Of a DNA stretch of 56,502 bases, positions 18,544 through 28,952 are shown in pieces. The notes under the pieces were generated by a model. That model saw nothing but the letters and a program-made list of their open reading frames with translations. It did no database searches and was not told the DNA's origin. Origin of the DNA: an uncultured Bacillota bacterium (GTDB lineage: Bacteria; Bacillota_I; Bacilli_A; RF39; UBA660); assembly GCA_946541645.1 (NCBI GenBank), contig CAMNJS010000003.1, forward strand, positions 1 through 56,502, read 5' to 3'. A program made the translations under genes and the position numbers. How positions within the stretch are numbered: position 1 is the first letter of the stretch; each line of letters begins with the position of its first letter.

Positions 18544-20829
18544 TCATATAGACTGCATTAAGCCATTAATATAAATTTCTTCTTTTTCATCAATAATTCC
18601 ATCGATAATTTGAACTTCTATCTTATCTTTTATAATTTTATCAATCTTTCTTGCACCATATATTTTATAATTTGAAAGTTTTACAATATCATCAGCAATA
18701 TCTTTATCTATTCTTATCTTAATTTTACTATCATACTTATTTTTTAAATCATTAAATCTTAAATCGATTATTTTTTTAATATCTTTCTCACTAAGATAAT
18801 TAAACTCTGTAATATTATCGACCCTATTGATAAAAGGAATAGAAAAATTTTCATTTAATTTAGACGTCTCATCTATCTTATTATTAAAGCCCAAACTATT
18901 ACCCAAATAACCAACATTAGACGTCATCACTATAACAACATTATCAAACCTAATTTCATTACCCCTACTGTTTTTAATTTTACCGTAATCTAAAACCTGT
19001 AAAAACAAATTAATAACATTACTATGCGCTTTTTCTATCTCATCCAAAATTAAAACTGAATTAGGCTTATTTCTAATTTGATCTAAAATACCACCATCAT
19101 CATATCCTACATAACCAGGTGGTGATCCAATAAGTTTACTTATACTATGACCCTCTTTATATTCACTCATATCAAGTTTAATAACATTATTCCCCGCCAA
19201 GGCTTTACCAAATAAAACCGCAAGCTCTGTTTTACCAACACCTGATGGACCACAAAATAAAATAGAATAACACTTATCACTAAATCCTAATTTTATTTTT
19301 TTAGCAATATTAGTAACTTCTCTCACCGCTTTATCCTGACCGATAATACTTTCTTTAAATATTTTTTCAGTCTTTAAGATTATATTTTTTTTCTCATTTA
19401 AAACCTCATACACCGGAACTGCAGATTTTAAACTTACAACTTCTGCAACATCCTTTTTAGTAACCTTTTTCCTTCTTCGTTTATATAAATTAAGTTCTAA
19501 ATTGTTTATTGTATCCATAATCTCATATTCATAATTTTTTAACTTACTAGCTTCTTCAAAATTATTATTTAAGATTGCTTTTCTTTTATTAGTTATAATT
19601 TGTTTTAATTCCTTATTTTTATTTCTATACTTTTTCGCATCATCACTTTCCTTCAAACTGACCATAGCCGAAACTTCATCTAATATATCAATAGAACGGT
19701 CAGGTTCATTTCTATCATATATGTATTTTGAAGAAAGTTTTATAATTAGTTCAACTATATCAGATGTAATAATAACATTATGAAAGCTTTCATAAATTCC
19801 CTTTAAATTCATTAAAATATCTTTAACAGTCTGCTCTGAAGGCTCTTCTATTAAAATTTTTTGAAATCGCCTTTCTAAAGCACTATCTTTTTCAATATAC
19901 TTTTTATATTCTAAAATAGTAGTAGCTCCAATACACCTAATTTTACCTCTAGCCAAAGCCGGTTTAAATATATTAGAAGCATCTATTGCCCCCTCTGCCC
20001 CACCAGCGCCAACTAAAGTATGAACCTCATCAATAAATAAAATAATGTCATCATTTTCTTCAAGCTCTTTTAATATTTTATTCATCCGTTCCTCAAATTC
20101 GCCCCTATATTTAGTGCCAGAAACTGCTGAAGCCATATCTAAACTAATTATTCGCTTATTTTTAAGAGTCATAGGAACCTCTCCATTTACAATCATACTG
20201 GCTATTGACTCAACGATAGCCGTTTTACCAACACCAGCTTCCCCAATTAAAATAGGATTATTCTTTGTCCTTCTTGAAAGAATTTCTAAAACTCTCTTTA
20301 CTTCTTTTTCCCTGCCAGTTATTGGATCAATCTGCCCATTAATTGCCTTCTGATTAAGATCAGTTCCCAACTCTTCAATAAGTAATTTTTTACTACTTTT
20401 CTTACTAACTAATTTATAAGAAAAATCATTATATAGTTCATCAATATCTATATTCATCCCCATTAAAATTCTAATAGCGACGCCTTCGCCCTCCTCAAGC
20501 AAGCTTAAAAATAAATGATTTATAGTAACCACACCGTCATTATTATCCTTCGCATCAATAACCGCATTTTCTAATATTCGCTTTAAAAGAGGTGTATACA
20601 AAAACCATTGACTAGGTTTACTTCCCTTTCCAAGCACTTTAATAATCTCTTTTCTAAATACATGATAATCCAAATTATATTTTTTAAGTCTATCTGTAAT
20701 ATCATTATTACCTTTTAAAATAGAAAGTAATAAATGTTCTGATGAAACATAAGGATGACAAAGATCATACATTTCTTTTTTCGCATTTACTAAAACTTTT
20801 CTAGCTTCTTCCTCAAAATTGCCAAACAT
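18544..20829 (-). CDS. clpC: ClpC-type AAA+ ATPase (Hsp100)
   Basis: Clp N domain, two Walker A sites (GEAGVGKTA, GPSGVGKTE), GSPPGYVGYDDGG. Confidence 0.92.
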   Translation of the reverse strand: MFGNFEEEARKVLVNAKKEMYDLCHPYVSSEHLLLSILKGNNDITDRLKKYNLDYHVFRKEIIKVLGKGSKPSQWFLYTPLLKRILENAVIDAKDNNDGVVTINHLFLSLLEEGEGVAIRILMGMNIDIDELYNDFSYKLVSKKSSKKLLIEELGTDLNQKAINGQIDPITGREKEVKRVLEILSRRTKNNPILIGEAGVGKTAIVESIASMIVNGEVPMTLKNKRIISLDMASAVSGTKYRGEFEERMNKILKELEENDDIILFIDEVHTLVGAGGAEGAIDASNIFKPALARGKIRCIGATTILEYKKYIEKDSALERRFQKILIEEPSEQTVKDILMNLKGIYESFHNVIITSDIVELIIKLSSKYIYDRNEPDRSIDILDEVSAMVSLKESDDAKKYRNKNKELKQIITNKRKAILNNNFEEASKLKNYEYEIMDTINNLELNLYKRRRKKVTKKDVAEVVSLKSAVPVYEVLNEKKNIILKTEKIFKESIIGQDKAVREVTNIAKKIKLGFSDKCYSILFCGPSGVGKTELAVLFGKALAGNNVIKLDMSEYKEGHSISKLIGSPPGYVGYDDGGILDQIRNKPNSVLILDEIEKAHSNVINLFLQVLDYGKIKNSRGNEIRFDNVVIVMTSNVGYLGNSLGFNNKIDETSKLNENFSIPFINRVDNITEFNYLSEKDIKKIIDLRFNDLKNKYDSKIKIRIDKDIADDIVKLSNYKIYGARKIDKIIKDKIEVQIIDGIIDEKEEIYINGLMQSI

Positions 20830-20936
20830 AATATTCTCCCTTCATTACATTCTATGAATATAATGTGACTGTTTGAAGAAAAATAATCAGGCAAATTAAG
20901 ACAAAAAAACTTTAGAAAAAATCTAAAGCTTTAATA

Positions 20937-22415
20937 CTATTTATACAATTTATAACATTCAACTACCTTTAAAAGCAAATCAAAATCAGAAATCTTCAAA
21001 TTATCAATGGTAAGAACATTGTCAAATCCTTTTAACCTAGCTTTATCAAGCTTATACTTAGAAAAACTATCAATACATGACTGAACATTAACAATATTTA
21101 CATTTTTAACCATCTGATTTTCAATAATCATTACTTTTTTACTCAAAAATTTCTTATTAAAACTCATTGGACGCATTAAATCAGGTTTAATATCAATTAA
21201 ATATGATTTGTTTAAATCTAATTTGACATTACTAACTCCACTTTTATTTTTAGCATTCCCGCTAGATTTAACATATCTTATTTTACTAAAATCAATATTA
21301 GAAGGTTTAAACTTTCTAGTTTTTATAGCCTCATTTAAATAACTAAAAACCTTATTTGAAATAGGTACTTTCTTGTATAACTTTTTATTATCATTTAAAA
21401 CAAGTTTAATATTTTGGGCCTTATTATAATCTAAATTAACTAATTTATAATTTTTAAACTTAACATTCTCATTTAAATAACTAAAATTCGCACTATTTAA
21501 AAATACTTTACTAAATAATTTTTCTTTTTCTAATTTATGATCTAAGTTAATATTCTTAAGCTTATCAGAATCCAAGTTAACAAGCCTATACTTTTTAGAC
21601 TTAGTTATTTCATTTAAATAACTATACAAATTATCTTTAAGAGTAATAATATTATATAACTTTGGCTTACTAACAATATTTAAACTAATAGACTCAAGTT
21701 TATTAATATCAAATTTAAATGGTTTCAATTTAGGCTTATATTCACTTTTGCCTTGAGTAACATTTATAAAACCTACTTTTTCATTATTAAGCTTAAAAGA
21801 TTTAAATAATTTAGTTTTATTTGGTTCTTCATCTTTAGAAAAATTATCACGTCTATTATCAAGTTTTTCAGCTATTCTATTAATGACACTAATTATAAAA
21901 ATAGAAATCATTTGTAAAACAAAAGTGCCAACAAGAAGCTGCATTAAACTAAGAACATCACTATTTGTATACAAAGCATTACTTTTATATACATTTATTT
22001 TATTAACCCTAATTGTTATTAAAATAAGTACAAACAACATTTGAATAATTCCAAAAGACATATAATTTATAATTTTATTTATTTTATACATTCTAGAACT
22101 AAAAATTGTTATTAAAGCAAAAGCAGAAGCAAGTAAAACAATTCCAAATAGAGTTATAAAATTTGGAAAATATAAAACCATAAAAAATCCATCCATCAAA
22201 TTATCAAATAACTTAAAAATCACATCACCAAATACAATTAAAATAGAAAAAATAATTAAAAAATAAACTATTATAAACACTTTTCTCCCGTGCTTTTTCT
22301 GTAAAAAATAAATAACCAAAGGCACAAAAAATAGTAACGTAAAAAGAGGATGAGCTAAAATATTATCAAACAAAATTTTAATCTTATCCAAAAAAGATAA
22401 TTCTTGCATAATCAC
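20937..22415 (-). CDS. hypothetical multi-pass membrane protein with ~46-aa C-terminal repeats
   Basis: N-terminal TM helices; repeats of (F/Y)SYLNE...K(Y/F)(R/K)LVNLD...K spaced ~46-47 aa. Confidence 0.7.
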   Translation of the reverse strand: MIMQELSFLDKIKILFDNILAHPLFTLLFFVPLVIYFLQKKHGRKVFIIVYFLIIFSILIVFGDVIFKLFDNLMDGFFMVLYFPNFITLFGIVLLASAFALITIFSSRMYKINKIINYMSFGIIQMLFVLILITIRVNKINVYKSNALYTNSDVLSLMQLLVGTFVLQMISIFIISVINRIAEKLDNRRDNFSKDEEPNKTKLFKSFKLNNEKVGFINVTQGKSEYKPKLKPFKFDINKLESISLNIVSKPKLYNIITLKDNLYSYLNEITKSKKYRLVNLDSDKLKNINLDHKLEKEKLFSKVFLNSANFSYLNENVKFKNYKLVNLDYNKAQNIKLVLNDNKKLYKKVPISNKVFSYLNEAIKTRKFKPSNIDFSKIRYVKSSGNAKNKSGVSNVKLDLNKSYLIDIKPDLMRPMSFNKKFLSKKVMIIENQMVKNVNIVNVQSCIDSFSKYKLDKARLKGFDNVLTIDNLKISDFDLLLKVVECYKLYK

Positions 22416-22463
22416 ACCTCTTTTCGCCTTAGTATTTTATCATATTACAAAATATAGTCAAAT

Positions 22464-24104
22464 TTATCTACGAATAAATTTCCTAAACTTTATTATTATT
22501 TTATTAACAAAATCCTTTCCAACAATCTCCGTAATAGTATTAGATTTATATGCCATAAATAAGTAAATTATAATCCCAACTATCCCATACAAAATAATAT
22601 ATAAAATAGAAATAAATCTACTTTCAGAAAAACTAGGCACAAGTAAATTAAGCGTAGATAAACCTAAAACCATAATTACTGTACATAATATAACTTTAAT
22701 AAATGTTCTAAAAGCCTTCTCAAAGCTTATACCAGTCTTCTTCTTAACTTCATTCATCAAATACACTGATTCAAAGACATCAATTATAATATTTAAAGTG
22801 ATTGTCGCAAAATAAGCTTCAAAACCCAATTTACTAAATAAAACCATTATTGGTACATTAAAAGCAATTTTTAAAATAAGTGAGCCTAAAAGTGCTGTAA
22901 CAGTTGCTTTTGTATTTGTCATAGCTTGATTTGTATTTACTAAAACAGAACATATCGCAAGTGGTATTTGTGAAAATATAAGTAAACTGAATATAGAACT
23001 ATTAAGTTCATTATAGCCATAAAAAACAGTCCAAACAGCTTTTGACATAAAACTCATACCAACAGCCAAAGGAACAATTACTAGACATAATATTTGTAAT
23101 GCCTGATTAATTTTACCATTAACTTCTTTTATATTTTTAACCGCATAACTAGAAGCAATCGTCGGAATTAAACTCGTAATAATTCCTGTAGAAACCGCCA
23201 TCACTATCATATTGAGCTTAGATCCCCATGTAGATATTACACTAATAACATTTTCCGCAATTTTAGTAGTATAACCTAAATTAACCAGACTCTTTACAAC
23301 TGTAAATACATCAACATTTACAAATAATGTTTCTAAAAGTGAAATAACAACAAAAGGCATTGCATAGAAAATGACCTTGTGAACTAATTTTTTATTCGTT
23401 ATTTTAGATTCTTCCGGAAGCCTTTTTGCCTCTCTATTTAAATTTCTAGCTTTTTTAATCTTATCATGTACATAAAAGTAAGCTGCTAAAGCTCCAACAG
23501 TAGCTGCAAATACAGCAACCCCAACAGCTGTATTTAAAGGCAAATGGAAAACCTTTAAACTTAAAAAACTGCCAACTAAAATAACTAAAACTCTAACTAC
23601 CTGCTCTAAAACATCAGCAATTGAAGAAACCTGCATTATTTTATGACCCTGCAAATAACCTTTAGAAACACTTAAATGAGGAACAACGAGAACAGCCGTT
23701 GAAATAACCCTAATAACCATAGTTACGTCTTCTATAGTATTTCCTCCCTTAACATCGCCTATAATCAAATAAGCAATTTGCGGAGCAAAAATAAATAAAA
23801 CTAAAAAAGAAATAATACAAAGAACAGAAATTATTTTAAGACCTATCTTAAACGTTCTTTCTTTAGTATTATAATAACCCATTTCATTAAATTCGCTAAC
23901 AACTTTACTCATAGCTACAGGAATGCCAGAAGTTGCCAAATTTAAAAATATGTTATAAATCGCATAGGCATAACTATACAAAGCTCCGCCCTGCGTTCCT
24001 ATTATTGCATAAAACGGAATAACATAAACAAGTCCAATAACCTTACACAAAACAATACCAATAGTTGATATTGCTGCCCCAGCTAAAAACCCAGTTTTTT
24101 TCAT
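22464..24104 (-). CDS. spoVB: SpoVB/MATE-like polysaccharide flippase family protein
   Basis: MKKTGFLAGAAISTIGIVLCKVIGLVYVIPFYAIIGTQGGALYSYAYAIY; polytopic, SpoVB/MurJ superfamily. Confidence 0.85.
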   Translation of the reverse strand: MKKTGFLAGAAISTIGIVLCKVIGLVYVIPFYAIIGTQGGALYSYAYAIYNIFLNLATSGIPVAMSKVVSEFNEMGYYNTKERTFKIGLKIISVLCIISFLVLFIFAPQIAYLIIGDVKGGNTIEDVTMVIRVISTAVLVVPHLSVSKGYLQGHKIMQVSSIADVLEQVVRVLVILVGSFLSLKVFHLPLNTAVGVAVFAATVGALAAYFYVHDKIKKARNLNREAKRLPEESKITNKKLVHKVIFYAMPFVVISLLETLFVNVDVFTVVKSLVNLGYTTKIAENVISVISTWGSKLNMIVMAVSTGIITSLIPTIASSYAVKNIKEVNGKINQALQILCLVIVPLAVGMSFMSKAVWTVFYGYNELNSSIFSLLIFSQIPLAICSVLVNTNQAMTNTKATVTALLGSLILKIAFNVPIMVLFSKLGFEAYFATITLNIIIDVFESVYLMNEVKKKTGISFEKAFRTFIKVILCTVIMVLGLSTLNLLVPSFSESRFISILYIILYGIVGIIIYLFMAYKSNTITEIVGKDFVNKIIIKFRKFIRR

Positions 24105-24112
24105 CTAACCAC

Positions 24113-24283
24113 CTACTTATATAAAATTAATGCCGAAAAAAGATAAATCTGCTCATCAGAAAAAATCCCAATAGAAGATGAAAATTTAATATCAAATATT
24201 TCAGGCTCGGCCTCTTCTATAAAATTATTGATAGCTTCCTCTAAATCTTTTTCGTGTCCCTCATCAAAAACTTTCACTTTCAT
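24113..24283 (-). CDS. cse60: sporulation protein Cse60 family
   Basis: MKVKVFDEGHEKDLEEAINNFIEEAEPEIFDIKFSSS...FSALILYK resembles Cse60; start set at internal Met. Confidence 0.75.
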   Translation of the reverse strand: MKVKVFDEGHEKDLEEAINNFIEEAEPEIFDIKFSSSIGIFSDEQIYLFSALILYK

Positions 24284-24334
24284 TATATCACCAATCAAAA
24301 TATAACAAAAATTATACCATAAAAATGTCAAATA

Positions 24335-24358
24335 AAGAGGAAACAATTCCTCTTTAAA
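24335..24358 (-). terminator. intrinsic terminator of the M23 peptidase gene
   Basis: AAAGAGG-aattgttt-CCTCTTT. Confidence 0.5.
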
Positions 24359-25597
24359 TTATCTTATAAATCTGACCCCTTTAGAAGGAATTTGTGGCAT
24401 GATCGTTCTTGGATTTATTCTACCTTGATTTGCTGTATATGAAGTAGCCCCACTCCAAGTATTTCCATCAAATAAATTAAGATGTAAATGTCTTGCTCCA
24501 GCACAGGCATCATTATCCCCGCCAACTTGTCCTAAAACAGTATTAGGTGTAACATTCTGCCACTGACTAACCGAAACAGAAGCCATATGCCAATAAGAAG
24601 TAACATAAGGATGATTATTTATTCTATGAAGAACATATACAATATAACTACCGCAGTTCTTACCATTGACTTTATATGTGCCCCAAGGCTGAATAAGAAC
24701 TACTTGTCCTAAAGCAACTGGATAAATTGGCCCAGTACAACCTCTACAGTATGAAAAATCAATTCCTTTATGATAACTATTATCATAACTTCTCCATCCA
24801 AAATCACTTGTTACATAGCCGTGGGCAATAGGCATATATGTCCCATTCGCACTAGCTATTTGTATTCCCTTAACAGACCCTACGCTGCTCGAATTAGCAA
24901 CACTCCTACTAAGCCTATTCATACACTGACTCATCGTTTCAGAAAGTTTACATCTGTTCATACTATTAATCATATCGATAGTAGCCTTATATTCACTTTC
25001 CTTATCAACCATTGTCTTATTTAAATCAACAATTTCTGAAGAAAGTTTAGCCTGAAGTAAACTAAGTTCATCCTTCTTCTTATTAAGTTCCTCATCTTTT
25101 TTATTAAGTTCATTTTTCTTTGCTTCAAGCTTCTTTATATCATTACCATATTCCTCAATTAACTTTTCATTATAGTCACCAAGCTGTTCAGCCACTGAAA
25201 CCCTATAAATAAAATCCGTAAAATCAGTAGCCCCGAAAATATACTCTAAATAATTAGCCTCACCATTAGTAACCTGAACATAGCTCATTATATCTTTCAT
25301 CTGTGCATCTTTTCGCTCAATCTCTTCCTGAAGTTTTTCAACCTGTGAAGCTATATCTTTTAATTCATTATTAATTCTTTCAATTTCCTTCTTAACCGCT
25401 GCCATATCATTAATAGCCTTTTCTCTTTCTTCGGCCTTTAATGCTTTCTCAGCCTTCGCCTCATTATATGCTTTTCTATTTGCTTCAGCCTCAGCCTTTA
25501 ATTCACCTAGCGTCTTTTCTTTAGCATAAATAGGCGTCGCAAAAATACTAAATAACATTAAAGAAATAATACTAATTACAATAAACTTCTTTTTCAT
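24359..25597 (-). CDS. secreted coiled-coil M23 (LytM-type) peptidase, EnvC-like
   Basis: signal peptide, long coiled coil, HKGIDFSYC and HLHLNLF LytM motifs. Confidence 0.92.
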   Translation of the reverse strand: MKKKFIVISIISLMLFSIFATPIYAKEKTLGELKAEAEANRKAYNEAKAEKALKAEEREKAINDMAAVKKEIERINNELKDIASQVEKLQEEIERKDAQMKDIMSYVQVTNGEANYLEYIFGATDFTDFIYRVSVAEQLGDYNEKLIEEYGNDIKKLEAKKNELNKKDEELNKKKDELSLLQAKLSSEIVDLNKTMVDKESEYKATIDMINSMNRCKLSETMSQCMNRLSRSVANSSSVGSVKGIQIASANGTYMPIAHGYVTSDFGWRSYDNSYHKGIDFSYCRGCTGPIYPVALGQVVLIQPWGTYKVNGKNCGSYIVYVLHRINNHPYVTSYWHMASVSVSQWQNVTPNTVLGQVGGDNDACAGARHLHLNLFDGNTWSGATSYTANQGRINPRTIMPQIPSKGVRFIR

Positions 25598-25606
25598 CTA
25601 ACCACC

Positions 25607-26245
25607 TTAACCTTTTAAAACTTTTACAGCTGCCTTATAAGAAGGCATATACTTTGACACTGTTTTCCAAAATTCTCTAGAATGATCAAAATGAACAAAA
25701 TGACTAAGCTCATGAATAATAACATAATCAATTTCCCTTAAACTATATTTAATCAAATTAGAATTTAAAGTTACTGAATTATCTCTTTTATTACAAACTC
25801 CCCATCTAGTTTTCATTTTTCTTATCTTAAGCTTAGGAAAAGGAATTACCTCCTCAAATAAATCATAATTATATTTAAGTCTTTCCGTAAAAATATTAAG
25901 CATTTGCGATTTTAACCACATTTCCACCTTTTTATAATCACTGGCATAAATCTTATTATCATCAATCCTCATATTTTCTAACGGTACTAACATTATATCA
26001 TACTTTTGCCCTAAATAATAGAATCCACTATTTATTTCTGACTGTCTCTTTACTTTATTTAACGATTTTCTTAAAAAATCTTTCTCGTTATCTAAAATAT
26101 CTTTAATATAAAAACGAGTTGCCAAATAATTTGTCGTCACATATATTGTCAAATCATCTTTTATTTTAATATAAGTGTTTTTATTCTTTTTTTTAACAAC
26201 AATTACTGTATAAATTTCACCATCTAATTTATATTTAAATGTCAT
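25607..26245 (-). CDS. YgjP-like (DUF45) metallopeptidase
   Basis: MKTRWGVCNKRDNSVTLNSNLIKY...YVIIHELSHFVHFDHSREFW. Confidence 0.9.
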   Translation of the reverse strand: MTFKYKLDGEIYTVIVVKKKNKNTYIKIKDDLTIYVTTNYLATRFYIKDILDNEKDFLRKSLNKVKRQSEINSGFYYLGQKYDIMLVPLENMRIDDNKIYASDYKKVEMWLKSQMLNIFTERLKYNYDLFEEVIPFPKLKIRKMKTRWGVCNKRDNSVTLNSNLIKYSLREIDYVIIHELSHFVHFDHSREFWKTVSKYMPSYKAAVKVLKG

Positions 26246-26288
26246 TATATCACCACAATAATTTTATCACAATTTAAAAAATAAAAAA

Positions 26289-26312
26289 AGAAACACTTTA
26301 GCGTTTCTATAA
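26289..26312 (-). terminator. intrinsic terminator
   Basis: AGAAACG-ctaaa-GTGTTTCTTTTTTT on minus strand. Confidence 0.65.
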
Positions 26313-27866
26313 TAATGTTAGTATTCCGCAAATTAGTAGTACTAATAAGAATGCAATTAAAGCAAATCTCCATATATACTTAATCCACTTGCCATAAGAT
26401 ACATCAAAGCTGCTTAACCCAGCAATTAATACGATGCTTGTTGGGAAAATCATCATTGCAACACCATAAACTGACTGAACAAGAAGGCCAGCAATTGATA
26501 AGCTTGATGAATCAAAACCAGTCACAAAACTAGAAATATCAGCAAGTAAATAATATAAATCATTGAAGAAGAATCCGCTTAATAATGCACTAACGCCAGT
26601 AATAATTGGATTAAAACCATCACTTAACTCAAACAACTTTCCGTTAATAGAATCAACTAAAGTTCCACTACCATATTGTAATGATTGATATAAAACAGAA
26701 AGAATAACACTTGCAAGTGATGCATAAATAGCTGTTGGTAACCATTTCTTAGTGCCAGCAATAAAGCTTTCAACATAATCATTAATATTTAATTTATAAG
26801 CTTTTGCAATTAACATAGAAGTTATAATCATTAATCCTATAAATTCAACATTTCCCCAATATCCAAGTTGGCTAATACCACTAAATAAATGTTCAAAAAT
26901 TGGAAAATCTTTAATTTTAACTCCCATAATAGCATCATGCATATTATTAAATACATTAATACCAAAACTATAATACCAGTTGTACATACCAACAAACGCT
27001 AACACAAGCATTAATGATACAATTAATACTAATGGCCAAGTTTTAACAAAACCACCAGACACTTTCTTAACCGGTACTATTGCTGCTAAAGCTTTTGTGT
27101 TTGACTTTTTCGCTGGTTTCTTAGCTGGTTTTTTTGCCGTTTTCTTAGTAGATGCTTTAACTGTTTTCTTAACTTCCTCCTTAGCTGCTACTTCTTTTTT
27201 AGTTTTTACTTCTTTTTTTACATCCAAAGCTTCTTCTTTGACTGTAGCGTTTTTCTTATCATTCTTTTTACCAGAAGATAATACTGTAAATACTAATAGA
27301 ACGGTAAGTAAAACAAGTAAAACTATTTTAGCAACTATTTGATTATTCATATCTAAAGATAAAATATTTTTTGTATATCCTGTGATATTAAAACCATAAG
27401 TTGAAGCAACACTACCTACAAGTAAACTTCCAACCGTTGCAGCAAGTGCAGTTACTTTATCATAATTCATTTTAAATAAAACAGCTGCAAAAAGTGGCAC
27501 TAAAACAAATAAAGGAATTATAAGACCAGTAAGTGAAGAAAGAATTACAAAGAAAATTACAGTAATAACTAAAAACTTATTTTCACGTCCTTTAAAACGA
27601 GCTACCCACTTATCTGTTAAAGCATCAAGGGCACCAGTTTTTTCCATAACACCATAAAGTCCACCCATAACTGCAAATATAGCACCATATAAAACAAATG
27701 TTATAAATGCATTAACAGGAGTATTTACTAAATCCACAAGTCCAATAGGACTAATCCCACTAGTTGTTAGTTTTCCTCCAGAATAAGTACCAACAGGAAT
27801 AATCCAACTTAAAAATGCAAAAATTAAGAAAGATATTCCAATAACTTTAAGTATATTTCTTTTCAT
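26307..27866 (-). CDS. YfcC/AbgT-like ion or C4-dicarboxylate/amino-acid transporter with a Lys/Ala-rich cytoplasmic insert
   Basis: polytopic protein; internal KKEVKTKKEVAAKEEVKKTVKASTKKTAKKPAKKPAKKSNTK between TM halves. Confidence 0.75.
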   Translation of the reverse strand: MKRNILKVIGISFLIFAFLSWIIPVGTYSGGKLTTSGISPIGLVDLVNTPVNAFITFVLYGAIFAVMGGLYGVMEKTGALDALTDKWVARFKGRENKFLVITVIFFVILSSLTGLIIPLFVLVPLFAAVLFKMNYDKVTALAATVGSLLVGSVASTYGFNITGYTKNILSLDMNNQIVAKIVLLVLLTVLLVFTVLSSGKKNDKKNATVKEEALDVKKEVKTKKEVAAKEEVKKTVKASTKKTAKKPAKKPAKKSNTKALAAIVPVKKVSGGFVKTWPLVLIVSLMLVLAFVGMYNWYYSFGINVFNNMHDAIMGVKIKDFPIFEHLFSGISQLGYWGNVEFIGLMIITSMLIAKAYKLNINDYVESFIAGTKKWLPTAIYASLASVILSVLYQSLQYGSGTLVDSINGKLFELSDGFNPIITGVSALLSGFFFNDLYYLLADISSFVTGFDSSSLSIAGLLVQSVYGVAMMIFPTSIVLIAGLSSFDVSYGKWIKYIWRFALIAFLLVLLICGILTLL

Positions 27867-27984
27867 TTCTATTTACCTCCCATAAACATTATATCAAAAA
27901 AACCTTATAATATAAAGTTTTTTTCATTTTTTTACCATTTTTTCATAAAAAGATAAATATGGTATAATTAAAAAGGTGACCTTT

Positions 27985-28923
27985 ATGAACACATTTTCTT
28001 ATTCAAACACTAATAAAAGATATCATACCTTAGATTACTTCTATAAACAAAAATTTAAATCTAAAGTATGTAAAATAAGCTTAAATGCCGGTTTTACTTG
28101 TCCTAATATCGATGGAACCAAAGGATATAATGGATGCATATACTGCTCTAAAATAGGATCAGGTGAATACGGCGGTAACCCTGAAGAAAATTTAATAACC
28201 CAGTTTAATAATATTAAAAAAGTTATGGATAGAAAATGGCCAAATAGTAAATATATTGGGTACTTTCAAGCAAGAACTAACACCTATGCTCCAGTAAAAA
28301 TATTGAAAGAAAAATATGAAACAATACTAAATTTGCCAAATGTTGTAGGTCTATCGATTGCAACAAGGCCTGATGCCATTACAGATGAATGCTTAGAATA
28401 TTTAAAAGAACTTAATAAAAAAACATTTTTAACAGTAGAACTAGGACTTCAAACAATTCACGATAAAACATCTAAACTAATAAACAGATGCCATGATTTA
28501 AAATGCTTTGAAGAAATATTAAAAAAACTAAAACAAAATAAAATTTTTACTGTAGTTCATATTATTAATGGCCTCCCTTATGAAACAAAAGAAATGATGA
28601 TAGAAACTGTAAAATATTTAAATAATCTTAATATTGACGGCATTAAAATACACATGCTTTCTATATTAAAAAATACTCCACTAGAAACATATTACAAAAA
28701 AAATAAATTTCACGTGCTTTCAAAAGAAGAATATATAGATATAACAGTAGAACAGTTAAGACATCTAAACTCCAAAATAGTTATTCAAAGACTGACTGGA
28801 GACCCCACAAAAGAAGATTTAATAGAGCCAAAATGGACAATAAAAAAAATCGATGTTTTAAACGGAATTGACAAAAAAATGAATAAAGAAAATATTTATC
28901 AAGGTGATAAAATAACTAACTAA
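27985..28923 (+). CDS. TIGR01212-family (YtqA/YhcC-like) radical SAM protein
   Basis: CKISLNAGFTCPNIDGTKGYNGCIYCS; ELGLQTIHDKTSKLINR; start after AAGGTGA RBS. Confidence 0.9.
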   Translation: MNTFSYSNTNKRYHTLDYFYKQKFKSKVCKISLNAGFTCPNIDGTKGYNGCIYCSKIGSGEYGGNPEENLITQFNNIKKVMDRKWPNSKYIGYFQARTNTYAPVKILKEKYETILNLPNVVGLSIATRPDAITDECLEYLKELNKKTFLTVELGLQTIHDKTSKLINRCHDLKCFEEILKKLKQNKIFTVVHIINGLPYETKEMMIETVKYLNNLNIDGIKIHMLSILKNTPLETYYKKNKFHVLSKEEYIDITVEQLRHLNSKIVIQRLTGDPTKEDLIEPKWTIKKIDVLNGIDKKMNKENIYQGDKITN

Positions 28924-28952
28924 AAAAAGAATAATTTTTTATTCTTTTTTTC
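28922..28952. terminator. bidirectional terminator between convergent genes
   Basis: AAAAAAAGAATAATTTTTTATTCTTTTTTT. Confidence 0.7.

Noticed and set aside
20045-20353. + strand ORF inside clpC region
   Set aside because: Antisense to the conserved Walker A/B region of the Clp ATPase.
26980-27342. + strand ORF opposite the Lys/Ala-rich linker
   Set aside because: Phe/Ala-rich product is the complement of AAA/GCT-type Lys/Ala codons; no independent support.
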